Source: NZQO01 sp964639255 (GTDB taxonomy: Bacteria; Bacteroidota; Bacteroidia; Flavobacteriales; Flavobacteriaceae). From it: a stretch of DNA of 33,440 bases. The stretch spans positions 1 through 33,440 of the forward strand of contig CAZXDP010000028.1 in the NCBI GenBank assembly GCA_964639255.1, given 5' to 3'. Position numbers and translations under genes: made by a program. Below the pieces are notes generated by a model. That model made no database searches and was not told where the DNA came from. It worked only from the letters and a program-made list of their open reading frames with translations. Position 1 is the stretch's first letter. Each line of letters opens with the position of its first letter. Below are positions 15,668 through 23,351 of the stretch, in pieces.

Positions 15668-17425
15668 ATGATAAAAAAATACCTCCTTCACTTGTGTTTC
15701 GCTTTTTTGGTGCTATCTATTCTTGCAAGCTGCCAAAAGGAGGAGGCAGAGTTTATAGATGAGGAGAACGAAGAGACCATCACCCCAAGTTCTACCTTGG
15801 CCAATCTATTGTTACGAACCTCCCAGAACAATGGCGCCAACGATGACCTCATAGACGGTAATAGTTGTTCGTCGCTGGTCTATCCCGTTACCGTTACCGC
15901 CAACGGACAAGTTGTGATTTTGGAGAATGAGGCCGATATCGCCCTCGTACAACAAATATTCGATCAGTTTCCTAACGATTCCGATACCTTGGAAATTAGC
16001 TATCCCATTTCGGTACAGCTCGAAGATTTTACCATCGTCGATATCGCCTCCCAGCAGGAACTTGAGAACCTCATAGAGGCCTGCAATGGGGGAACGGCCA
16101 TTGCCTGCTTGGATTTAGTATATCCCATAACTTTTTTTGTCTATAACAGCAACCAACAGCAAACCGATATGCGAACGGTTACCAGCGATATCGATTTGTT
16201 CGTATTTCTAAATTCCCTAGGCGAAGACGATTTCATAGGAATCGATTTTCCCATCGCGGTACAGCTCCAAGACGGCAGCACCATTTCGGTATCGAGCAAC
16301 AGCGAATTGCAAGCGCTTATCGAAAACTGCGACGATAATACAACCGTCGATCCGCTGGAAACGATAGCGCAAGCGTTAACCAGTGGGTCTTGGTACGTTT
16401 CTTATTTCTTTGACGATTTTGATGCCACAGACGATTTTGCCGGCTATGCCTTTACTTTCGCTGGAGACAACAGCGCACAGGCGGTAGGAAACAATACTAC
16501 CACCAACGGTACGTGGAGCCTGTCTGCCGGTACCCCTATAGAACTGGATCTGTTCTTCGGCACGGTGGCCCCACTAGACGAACTCGATGAAGATTGGGAC
16601 CTAATAGAGGCTACTGAAGAAATCGTACGGTTGAAAAACACCGGCAGTGACGGCAGTATCGATTACCTCACCTTTGGCCGCACCCCAAATACGGGTGGGG
16701 GCACCAATACCAACCTAAACCAATTTATTGAAAACCTTACTACCAATAGCTGGTTCATCACGGTCCTGGACGATAGCGGGGAGGACAAGACCTGCGAATT
16801 TGCATCCTACCAATTCGAGTATGCCGTAAACGGTTCGGTGACGGCAACGGGTACTGCGGGCGTTGTTTCCGGTTTCTGGGCTGTTGAAGAAGTAGGCGAC
16901 GGCCTCGAATTAATATTGAATTTCGATACCTCAGGCGGCAATGGCTTTAGCGAGCTCAACGACGATTGGGCGGTAACGGGCTATGACGCCACCTTTATAG
17001 GACTAGAGGACACCAGTGGAGGCGATACCGATAGGCTGCGCTTCGAGCGCCAACCGTTTGAAGACTGCGGTAGCTCCGGACCAGATCCACAACCATTGCG
17101 AGATATCCTACAAGATGGAACATGGTTCGTCTCACAATTCTTGGAGAAAGGCGATGATGAAACCCAAGTCTTTAGCGGATTTGATTTTACCTTCAATCCC
17201 AACCAAACTGTGCTCGCAACCAATGGGTCCGTCACGGTGAACGGTAGTTGGATAGTGAGCGTAGTAGGACAGCGATTGAATTTCGAATTCGATATGGACA
17301 GTCCGCTAAACGACGCCGATGATAACGATTATGAGGTGCTGGATGCTTCAGACACACTGGTAACGTTCGTTACCAGAGATGGTGATGGGGCGATCGAGGA
17401 TACGCTCCAATTCCGAAAAAATTAG
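15668..17425 (+). CDS. Modular acidic lipoprotein 1, probably surface-exposed
   Basis: A 585-residue lipoprotein with lipobox LASC and lipidated Cys22. The mature N-terminus reads CQKEEAE, which fits the K-(D/E)2 surface-export signal described in Capnocytophaga. Two related modules follow (about 67-140 and 147-221), each bracketed by Cys and containing a YPV/YPI strand, an FPI or YPI strand and an ELxxLIExC end. Then come three copies of an acidic ~110-residue beta module (about 229-338, 349-461, 476-583) with the pattern W(Y/F)xxxF-DD...F.F...N....G.W...L.L.F...L.DDW...L.F. The modules look lipocalin- or META-like in rhythm, but I do not recognise a named family. No enzyme motif is seen. 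It is a paralogue of the next gene and has a candidate ECF promoter. Confidence 0.85.
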   Translation: MIKKYLLHLCFAFLVLSILASCQKEEAEFIDEENEETITPSSTLANLLLRTSQNNGANDDLIDGNSCSSLVYPVTVTANGQVVILENEADIALVQQIFDQFPNDSDTLEISYPISVQLEDFTIVDIASQQELENLIEACNGGTAIACLDLVYPITFFVYNSNQQQTDMRTVTSDIDLFVFLNSLGEDDFIGIDFPIAVQLQDGSTISVSSNSELQALIENCDDNTTVDPLETIAQALTSGSWYVSYFFDDFDATDDFAGYAFTFAGDNSAQAVGNNTTTNGTWSLSAGTPIELDLFFGTVAPLDELDEDWDLIEATEEIVRLKNTGSDGSIDYLTFGRTPNTGGGTNTNLNQFIENLTTNSWFITVLDDSGEDKTCEFASYQFEYAVNGSVTATGTAGVVSGFWAVEEVGDGLELILNFDTSGGNGFSELNDDWAVTGYDATFIGLEDTSGGDTDRLRFERQPFEDCGSSGPDPQPLRDILQDGTWFVSQFLEKGDDETQVFSGFDFTFNPNQTVLATNGSVTVNGSWIVSVVGQRLNFEFDMDSPLNDADDNDYEVLDASDTLVTFVTRDGDGAIEDTLQFRKN

Positions 17426-17445
17426 TCCATTAAAAGACGGATTGG

Positions 17446-17473
17446 AAAAAAACCACCCCAGGGTGGTTTTTTG
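17446..17473 (+). terminator. Rho-independent terminator after lipoprotein gene 1
   Basis: An inverted repeat with arms AACCACC and GGTGGTT around CCAG, extended by an A-run on the left and a T-run on the right (17467-17472). It lies 20 bases after the stop codon and separates the two lipoprotein genes into different transcripts. Confidence 0.88.
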
Positions 17474-17493
17474 TTGGAAAGTACAGCTCTCAA

Positions 17494-17519
17494 GTAGGGT
17501 GAATCCTTACTTGGCTGTT
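17494..17519 (+). promoter_or_regulatory. Candidate ECF-sigma promoter before lipoprotein gene 2
   Basis: GTAGGGT (17494-17500), 14 bases, CTGTT (17515-17519), then 33 bases to the ATG at 17553. It lies right after the terminator of the preceding gene, where a new promoter is needed, and matches the sites before lipoprotein gene 1 and anti-sigma gene 2. Confidence 0.6.
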
Positions 17520-17552
17520 AACACTATAGAGAACATAGAAAACCACCGAATT

Positions 17553-19442
17553 ATGAAATTTAAATTTTTCCTATACACTGCCTTGCTTCTTTTTGGTTCG
17601 TTTGCCTTTACCTCTTGCGAACGGGAAGAAGATGAAACCCCCATGAACGATCCCATTGAAGGTGCTTTAGACGATGCGCTGTCCAGCTTACTGAAACGCG
17701 CCTCAGAAAGCGGTACCAGTTCAACCGCAATCGATTGCATCGATTTCGTGTACCCAATCACATTTTTTATCTACAACGGCAATCAAGAGCAAACCGGTAC
17801 CGAAAGGGTGACCAACGATAACGAGTTGTTCGCGTTTCTGTCGGGGCTCGATGAAGATACCACGGTGGCCATTAACTATCCTATTTCTGTGGTACTAAAA
17901 GACGGGACCATAGTGGAGGTGACCGATAATGCCCAGCTTCTAGCCCTAATTAGTGAATGCGAGGCAAACGATGGAAACGAAATTCCGCAGAACTTCCAAC
18001 AACTCTTGGTAGATGGGGTATGGTATGTCGCGTATTTCTTCGACGACCAAGATGAAACCGACGATTTAGCTGGGTATGAGTTCGATTTTGCCCCCAACAA
18101 TACGGCCCAGGCAACCCTTGGGAACAATACGGTAAACGGTACTTGGAATTTGAGCAACGACAACATCCCCGATCTGGAATTATTCTTTGGAACTGCCGAC
18201 CCGCTCGATGAACTGGATGAGGATTGGGATATTATCGAGGCCACCAATGAGGTGATTAGGCTAAAGAATATAAGCGGAGGCGATGGCAGCATAGATTTCC
18301 TTACCCTAGATCGAAATCCTACCACCGGTGGCGGCACCGGCACGAGCGATTTTACCAATGCGCTCATAGAGGGCAGTTGGTATGTAAACCTTCTGAACGA
18401 TGATGGCAACGATGAAACCTGTGATTACGTAGCCTATCAGTTTACCTTCAACAGCAATGAAACCGTAACCGCGGTAAGCCCCAACCGAACCGTGAACGGC
18501 AACTGGGCCGCAACAACCACCGGGGGCACTATAGAAATAAGCTTGCAATTTGAAACTACGGGTGCGGACGATCCTTTTGACGATTTGAACGACGACGATT
18601 GGAACGTAGAAAATTTCTCGAACCAACTTATCGAACTGAAAGATATAAGCGGCGGAAATGGGGGCACCGATTTATTGAACTTTGGAAGGGAACCTGCCAC
18701 CGGCTGTGGCGCTGGCGGTAATGCCCTCGCTGAAATTTTGATAGACGGTTTTTGGTATGTCAATCTATCGGAAGAAGACGGGAACGACCAAACGTGCGAT
18801 TACGAGGAATACCAATTCAGCTTTAGCGCCAACAATACCGTGACCGCTTCAGCCCCGTCTAACACCGTTATTGGCACCTGGACCGTAACGGGTGCCGGAT
18901 CAGATCTGGATTTGAACCTGTCCTTCCAAACTTCGGGCCAGAACGACCCCTTTGAAGATTTGAACGATGATTGGGATGTAGAAGCTTTTGGCACCGCTAG
19001 CATCCAGCTGAAAGATGTAAGTGGCGGCAACGGAGGTACCGATTTGCTCACCTTTGGCAGAAATCCCGTATCAGGATGCGGCACCACCGGCGGAGGTCAA
19101 GTAGGGGAGCTTACAGATATTTTATTGAATGGTCAATGGTTCATTGCCAGCTACATTGATGATGGTGATGACCAGACCGCCATTTTTGCCAACTACGTTT
19201 TTTCCTTTAACTCAAACGGAACGGCTACTGCAAACAATGGCAGCAACAACGTTACGGGCACCTGGAGCGTGATTCTCGATGATGATGAATTGAAGGTCGT
19301 GTTAGATTTCGGCACTAGCTTCCCCTTAGAGGAACTCGAAGATGATTGGGATGTGTCCAGCTATACCACCATTCGGGTCGAGCTGTTCGATGTAAGCGGC
19401 GGCAACGGCGGCACCGACACCCTTATATTTGAGAATTTATAA
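17553..19442 (+). CDS. Modular acidic lipoprotein 2, probably surface-exposed
   Basis: A 629-residue lipoprotein with lipobox FTSC and lipidated Cys22. The mature start CEREEDE resembles the K-(D/E)2 surface-export signal with Arg in place of Lys. One Cys-bracketed YPI module (about 62-136) is followed by four acidic ~110-residue beta modules (about 147-254, 266-379, 391-503, 518-627). Most modules end with a (V/I)SGGNGGTDxLxF stretch, and modules 2 and 3 each carry a Cys pair. Module 1 is very close to module 1 of the upstream paralogue (shared FFGTxxPLDELDEDWD), so the pair arose by duplication with gain or loss of modules. The frame is open further upstream, but that would run through the terminator and promoter, so the ATG at 17553 is the start. 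Function unknown; a ligand-binding or adhesive surface role is possible. Confidence 0.86.
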   Translation: MKFKFFLYTALLLFGSFAFTSCEREEDETPMNDPIEGALDDALSSLLKRASESGTSSTAIDCIDFVYPITFFIYNGNQEQTGTERVTNDNELFAFLSGLDEDTTVAINYPISVVLKDGTIVEVTDNAQLLALISECEANDGNEIPQNFQQLLVDGVWYVAYFFDDQDETDDLAGYEFDFAPNNTAQATLGNNTVNGTWNLSNDNIPDLELFFGTADPLDELDEDWDIIEATNEVIRLKNISGGDGSIDFLTLDRNPTTGGGTGTSDFTNALIEGSWYVNLLNDDGNDETCDYVAYQFTFNSNETVTAVSPNRTVNGNWAATTTGGTIEISLQFETTGADDPFDDLNDDDWNVENFSNQLIELKDISGGNGGTDLLNFGREPATGCGAGGNALAEILIDGFWYVNLSEEDGNDQTCDYEEYQFSFSANNTVTASAPSNTVIGTWTVTGAGSDLDLNLSFQTSGQNDPFEDLNDDWDVEAFGTASIQLKDVSGGNGGTDLLTFGRNPVSGCGTTGGGQVGELTDILLNGQWFIASYIDDGDDQTAIFANYVFSFNSNGTATANNGSNNVTGTWSVILDDDELKVVLDFGTSFPLEELEDDWDVSSYTTIRVELFDVSGGNGGTDTLIFENL

Positions 19443-19462
19443 CAGTTTAGATTTAAACAAAG

Positions 19463-19489
19463 AGGCCATCAAAAATTGATGGCCTTTTT
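19463..19489 (+). terminator. Terminator between convergent lipoprotein 2 and M28 peptidase genes
   Basis: Arms AGGCCATC (19463-19470) and GATGGCCT (19478-19485) form a perfect 8-bp stem with a 7-base loop and a following T-run (19485-19489). On the opposite strand the tail is less T-rich but could still serve the peptidase gene, whose stop lies 3 bases away. Confidence 0.87.
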
Positions 19490-19491
19490 AT

Positions 19492-20964
19492 TTATCTATC
19501 GGCATACAACTGCAGCCCGTTGGCCTCGTAGGTATCGCCCTTGATCCAGAAAGGTGTTTTTTGGTCATTTGCAATTTTTCTTCCGGAGAGTACATAAGCC
19601 CTAAAGAACTTCAGTAAGTAACCATAATCAATACTATCGGCATGGTCGCCAGGCTGATGGTAATATTTATTTATCTCTTCATCAAAGGCAGAGAATCCCA
19701 TCGAAAAAGTGGGCGCCGGAATCCCTTTTCTCGCAAAGTGAACGTTATCGCTACGGTCAAAAAGCCCCTGTTCCGGCGAGGGATCTTCAATAGCTCGAAG
19801 TCCGAAGGCCGAGGCGGCATCCTTTATGTGCTGTGCCGCGGTGGTTCGCTCCAAACCGATAATAGTGGCTAAGGAGGTATCGTTATAACCGCCGTTATCA
19901 CTATTAAAGCAATAAACCATTTGCTCTAACGGTAGCACGGGATTCTCAACATAGTACTCGCTGCCCAGCAATCCTTTTTCCTCTGCTGTAAACAAGATGA
20001 ACAGCGCCGAGCGCTTTGTAGGGTATTTTGCCAAGTTCTCGGCCATGCTCAACACGGTAACCGTGCCTACCGCATTATCACGCGCGCCGTTGTAGATGGT
20101 ATCTCCGGTAGCATCCGCACTCCCAATCCCTACATGGTCATAGTGAGCCGAATAGATGATGTATTCCTTTTTTAAAGTTGGGTCGGTCCCTTCAACCACG
20201 CCTACCACATTTTGCGATTGTATAATTTCATTCTGCGCTTCGTTCATGTTAAGGGTAACCGGGATGCCTTGCTGCGGCTCAAATGTTGAAACGCTAAAGC
20301 CTTCCGGCGCTTCAATCCAAATATGGGCGAAGGAACTTGCAGGATCCTTTTCATTATCGAGCAGCGATAGTGACGGGGCTTTGTACGTATGGTCCAAATA
20401 ACCCCAAATCTGTTCATTGAAGGTCATTACTTCCACGAGCCCCGAGGCGCCTGCCTTTGCGGCCAGTTCGGCTTTTTTGGTACGCAAACCGAAGGCTGCT
20501 CGTGCGTCATTGCTCTCCTTGCTGCCGCCTTTAACAAGTACGAGTTTGCCATTTACGTTGGCCCCTTGGTAATCTTCCTCGAGACCGAAGCCCATAAAAA
20601 CAGCATCGTTTTGATAGGTGAGTGCATCTTGTGAAAATGCTACGGAATGTGGAACTTTTTTTCCGTCCACGGTAATCGTAAAAGGCGAGGGAACCATTTT
20701 CAGTAGTGGCACTGTTTGGTAATAGGTGCCAGTTTTGGGATTGGACTGCACCCCATAACTGCGCAGGGTGTTGGCCAAGTAAGCAGCTGCAATCTTATTC
20801 TCTGGCGTGCCCGTTTCACGGCCTTTCAAAAGGTCGTCGGCCAAAAAGTAGATGTGGGCCTCTATGTCATTTTGGTGAACGGTGCTTTCCACCAGCGAAA
20901 GGTCTTCTTGTGAAAAGGAAAGGAAACTAGCCAGTAAAAGCGGTAGAAGAAAGAATCGTGTCAT
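19492..20964 (-). CDS. Secreted M28-family zinc aminopeptidase
   Basis: A 490-residue secreted metallopeptidase with a signal peptide (MTRFFLLPLLLASFLSFSQ) and a PA-type insert (about 110-240) before the catalytic core. The M28 co-catalytic zinc ligands and helpers are visible: His274 and Asp276 in AHYDH, bridging Asp296 in NGARDN, the Glu328-Glu329 pair in TAEEKG, Asp356 in FNSDNGG and His436 in YYHQPGD. All expected residues are present, so it should be active. It probably trims N-terminal residues from peptides in the periplasm or outside the cell. It is convergent with lipoprotein gene 2. A -7-like TATCTTTA lies at 20988-20995 on the minus strand, 24 bases before the ATG. Confidence 0.93.
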   Translation of the reverse strand: MTRFFLLPLLLASFLSFSQEDLSLVESTVHQNDIEAHIYFLADDLLKGRETGTPENKIAAAYLANTLRSYGVQSNPKTGTYYQTVPLLKMVPSPFTITVDGKKVPHSVAFSQDALTYQNDAVFMGFGLEEDYQGANVNGKLVLVKGGSKESNDARAAFGLRTKKAELAAKAGASGLVEVMTFNEQIWGYLDHTYKAPSLSLLDNEKDPASSFAHIWIEAPEGFSVSTFEPQQGIPVTLNMNEAQNEIIQSQNVVGVVEGTDPTLKKEYIIYSAHYDHVGIGSADATGDTIYNGARDNAVGTVTVLSMAENLAKYPTKRSALFILFTAEEKGLLGSEYYVENPVLPLEQMVYCFNSDNGGYNDTSLATIIGLERTTAAQHIKDAASAFGLRAIEDPSPEQGLFDRSDNVHFARKGIPAPTFSMGFSAFDEEINKYYHQPGDHADSIDYGYLLKFFRAYVLSGRKIANDQKTPFWIKGDTYEANGLQLYADR

Positions 20965-20987
20965 ACGGAATGGGTTTAAATAGCCAC

Positions 20988-20995
20988 TAAAGATA
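20988..20995 (-). promoter_or_regulatory. -7-like element of the M28 peptidase gene
   Basis: Reads TATCTTTA on the minus strand, one base off TAnnTTTG, 23 bases before the ATG at 20964. No good -33 TTG at 16-17 bases. Confidence 0.35.
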
Positions 20996-21050
20996 CATAA
21001 ACTTCCCTAGGTGAAACGGACTCATATTAATCGGACTAATTCCATACGGC

Positions 21051-21091
21051 AAAAAAAATCCGTTTCTGAATGGGTCGCTTCAGAAACGGAT
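21051..21091 (-). terminator. Strong rho-independent terminator of the secreted-protein cluster
   Basis: A perfect 13-bp inverted repeat (21058-21070 and 21079-21091, arm ATCCGTTTCTGAA) with an 8-base loop. On the minus strand the hairpin is followed by an unbroken run of eight T (21058-21051). It lies 20 bases after the stop codon at 21112 and ends the minus-strand cluster. Confidence 0.92.
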
Positions 21092-21111
21092 GCTCACGTG
21101 TATTGCGTATG

Positions 21112-21834
21112 CTATTGGTGGCTCAATTCAGAATTGAGGGCATAGAGATAGGCCCAGCTATCAGAAATTGAGGCCACGAACTTCTCGCGCAGTTCCTTGG
21201 TTTTCTTTTCGCCTTGCGCGGCAGCATATACCTCCCAAGGTCCTTCTTGCTCCTTGTCCATATCAGCATAGGAAAGATAGGGTGTTGAAACCATATAATC
21301 GGCATCATTGGGCCCACCACCGGCATAATCATACCACATACCTAAAGGCTGCCCCTTCGAACTGCGATGGACTCCAGAGACCTCCTTGATAACATCCATA
21401 AATTGCCTGCTATTTTTTACCTGAAAGAAGGTCACCCAGACCATCTTCATTCCATCTAATGGACTCCGGCTTACTTCGGGCATCGAGTTAGTAATGGCGA
21501 AGTTGTTTGATTCCACATGCGGATAAATCGATTCGGTGACCACCAATTGGCAGGCCTTGCTGGCGGGATCTTCCTTATCCATCTCGGCCCAATTGGAGAG
21601 CACCCCGGTAAGGACATATACGTTGCCAACGCCCTGTACACGTTTCCACATATTCCAGCTATCCGTTCCGTTATTCTCTAGATAGCATTCTTTCCATTTC
21701 TTTACGCCATCCAGAAATTGTGAATTATGCCCGGGTTTCACGGTAATTTCAGAAACCGTTAGCAATATGGGCTTGGTATTCTGTGCCAGTAATAGGCACG
21801 GTAGCAAAAAGATAAATACGAATAAATTTTTCAT
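21112..21834 (-). CDS. Secreted protein, probable duplicated ferredoxin-like (dimeric alpha/beta-barrel type) fold
   Basis: A 240-residue protein with a signal peptide ending LLLAQ. It seems to contain two related halves, each with a hydrophobic strand, a Phe-led helix, a G/W-rich stretch and an ending W/Y..(E/D)MDKE: about 25-90 (VSEITVKPGHNSQFLDGV to LSNWAEMDKE) and 130-200 (VWVTFFQVKNSRQFMDVI to LSYADMDKE). This rhythm suits tandem dimeric-alpha/beta-barrel-like domains, but I cannot name the family. It lies last in a four-gene minus-strand cluster, 24 bases after the epimerase gene. A -7-like TAACTTTA at 21854-21861 could give it an internal promoter. Function unknown. Confidence 0.75.
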   Translation of the reverse strand: MKNLFVFIFLLPCLLLAQNTKPILLTVSEITVKPGHNSQFLDGVKKWKECYLENNGTDSWNMWKRVQGVGNVYVLTGVLSNWAEMDKEDPASKACQLVVTESIYPHVESNNFAITNSMPEVSRSPLDGMKMVWVTFFQVKNSRQFMDVIKEVSGVHRSSKGQPLGMWYDYAGGGPNDADYMVSTPYLSYADMDKEQEGPWEVYAAAQGEKKTKELREKFVASISDSWAYLYALNSELSHQ

Positions 21835-21858
21835 AATAAGAATATTTAATGGTTAAAG

Positions 21859-22812
21859 TTACAATGCAGCATAAGCATGAAGGGGAATGTGGGAGGCTTG
21901 AAATCTCATATTCAAGTCATTGGTGGCCAAAGTGTTAGAATATACCATTTGGGGTTTGTTCTTAGGTTGTTTGCCATTGAGTAGCAGCGAAATGTCTGAA
22001 ATGGCATAACTCTCACTGCTTAGCAAATAATTTTTTCCGTGTACACCGGTTTTTAGGGACAGTCGGTATACGGCCTCTGCAACATCTTCTACCGAAACCA
22101 TTGCAAAGGGAACATCTTCCCGAAACAGCATCTCCATAAAGGGATTTGGCGCTAACTGGTTTTTGATTAAAAACTGAAGTCCGGCCGAAGTACTATCGGT
22201 GCGTTGCGATAGGGGCCTGCCCATCACGGCGACAGGCGAAACACTGGCTAGTTCGAACGGAAGCTGCGGGTGCGTTTGTATAAAGCGCGCCACCAATTGA
22301 TTGGCCTTGAACTTGGCCTGTGCATAAGGATGGCTCTGCGGATTGCTGTACGGTGGATCGTTCTCATCAACTGTGTCGCCTCTTTGTTTGGTGCCCGGCA
22401 GCATGGGGAAATCGGTGTTAAACGCAGCTACCGAGGCGATGCATACCACTTTTTCCACACCTCGGGCTTGGCGTACCGCCTCTAGAAAATTGGATGTCCC
22501 AGTGAGTGTCGGCTCGTAGAGTTCTTTCTCAGCATCGTTCACGTCCAGTTGGAAGGGTGTACCACCGTGGATAAGAATCTCACAATCTTGGCAGAATTCC
22601 ATCAGGCTTTCAACGTCTTCCAAGCGTAGCCCTTTTATGTTCAAATGGTCAGGGTTGGGCAGTTCGAAAAGGTGCTCGTATTTGTCGCTCCGCTTTATAT
22701 CGGTAACCGAGGCCTTTACCGTATAGCCTTCTTCCAAGAATTTTTTGGTAATATAGCTTCCAATAAAGCCCGAACCTCCAATAATGCCGACCGTTTTTAA
22801 AGTTGTTCCCAT
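21859..22812 (-). CDS. NAD-dependent epimerase/dehydratase-type (extended SDR) oxidoreductase
   Basis: A 317-residue cytoplasmic extended SDR. The N-terminal nucleotide-binding motif is GIIGGSGFIG (about 9-18). A catalytic Ser-Tyr-Lys set is plausible: Ser in CIASVAAF, then HPYAQAK with the YxxxK pair. The overall look resembles dihydroflavonol-4-reductase/cinnamoyl-CoA-reductase-like members (VSPVAVMGRPL, VSVEDVAEAVYR), but the substrate is unknown. The ATG at 22812 is chosen because it lies 2 bases after the stop of the preceding gene and puts the Rossmann motif at the usual distance; an ATG at 22839 would add nine residues and overlap that gene. It is the only gene of its cluster without a signal peptide. 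Confidence 0.86.
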   Translation of the reverse strand: MGTTLKTVGIIGGSGFIGSYITKKFLEEGYTVKASVTDIKRSDKYEHLFELPNPDHLNIKGLRLEDVESLMEFCQDCEILIHGGTPFQLDVNDAEKELYEPTLTGTSNFLEAVRQARGVEKVVCIASVAAFNTDFPMLPGTKQRGDTVDENDPPYSNPQSHPYAQAKFKANQLVARFIQTHPQLPFELASVSPVAVMGRPLSQRTDSTSAGLQFLIKNQLAPNPFMEMLFREDVPFAMVSVEDVAEAVYRLSLKTGVHGKNYLLSSESYAISDISLLLNGKQPKNKPQMVYSNTLATNDLNMRFQASHIPLHAYAAL

Positions 22813-22814
22813 GG

Positions 22815-23285
22815 TTATTCTTTCATTGCCGTAGCCCATTGATGGGTATCGGTATATTGTTGGAATTTCTTGATCTTTCCGTCACGAACCCACCACAAAT
22901 GGGCGAACTGTGCCTTGAGCGGCTGGGTGGTCTCTTTATGTACTGCGTTGTAATAGCCGGTCACCAATACCTTGTCTTGGTCTACGGCGTAGAAGGTGCG
23001 ATCGGTAACTGTAAAATTGTCCCATTCTGTGCCAATTCTGCCAAAAACTCCGTTCAATACGGCATCGGGGCCTATGTACGGATTCCCTTCGGCATAGGCG
23101 AATCCTTCGGCTTCATTCCATTCAATTTCGGTATCCATTAGTGACAGTACTTCGGGTATCTCGCCCTTATCAAAATGTTCGTATAGGCGTTCTATCGTAG
23201 CCGTCGGATTATGGAAGTCTTGAGCGTGCGTTGGCACGGTTGTTCCAACAAATAATAGCAATGTTATAAGTACGATGGTTTTCAT
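22815..23285 (-). CDS. Secreted SnoaL-like / NTF2-fold protein
   Basis: A 156-residue protein with a signal peptide (MKTIVLITLLLFVGTTVPTHAQ) and one NTF2-like domain: NPTATIERLYEHFDKGEIPEVLSLMD at the start, then IEWNEAEG and YIGPDAV, and the end strand FAHLWWVRDGKIKKFQQYTDT. This is the SnoaL-like pattern of small polyketide-cyclase-type pockets, which mostly bind small molecules. Export of such a domain is less usual, and no reaction can be assigned. It is translationally close to the epimerase (2 bases apart), so the two may work on related compounds in different compartments. Confidence 0.84.
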   Translation of the reverse strand: MKTIVLITLLLFVGTTVPTHAQDFHNPTATIERLYEHFDKGEIPEVLSLMDTEIEWNEAEGFAYAEGNPYIGPDAVLNGVFGRIGTEWDNFTVTDRTFYAVDQDKVLVTGYYNAVHKETTQPLKAQFAHLWWVRDGKIKKFQQYTDTHQWATAMKE

Positions 23286-23314
23286 AAGATTTCGATTTAA
23301 GTGAAACGTTAGTC

Positions 23315-23343
23315 CTCCCCCTGGGGCGAGGGCCCCGAGGGAG
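23315..23343. repeat. GC-rich nested hairpin between secreted-protein genes
   Basis: Outer arms CTCCC (23315-23319) and GGGAG (23339-23343) enclose inner arms GGGGC (23323-23327) and GCCCC (23332-23336). No T-tract follows on either strand. It lies in the 66-base gap between two same-strand genes and stands out from its AT-richer surroundings. It could be an mRNA-processing or stability element, or a copy of a dispersed intergenic repeat. Confidence 0.5.
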
Positions 23344-23351
23344 AACTTGTT

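Noticed and set aside
17379..17552. 58-codon N-terminal extension of lipoprotein 2
   Set aside because: It would start inside lipoprotein gene 1 and run through a terminator and promoter; the signal peptide and lipobox begin at 17553.
17876..19087. Several long minus-strand ORFs over lipoprotein gene 2
   Set aside because: They are the antisense of the Asp/Gly/Thr-rich repeats, so their Ser/Pro-rich similarity to each other only mirrors the modules.
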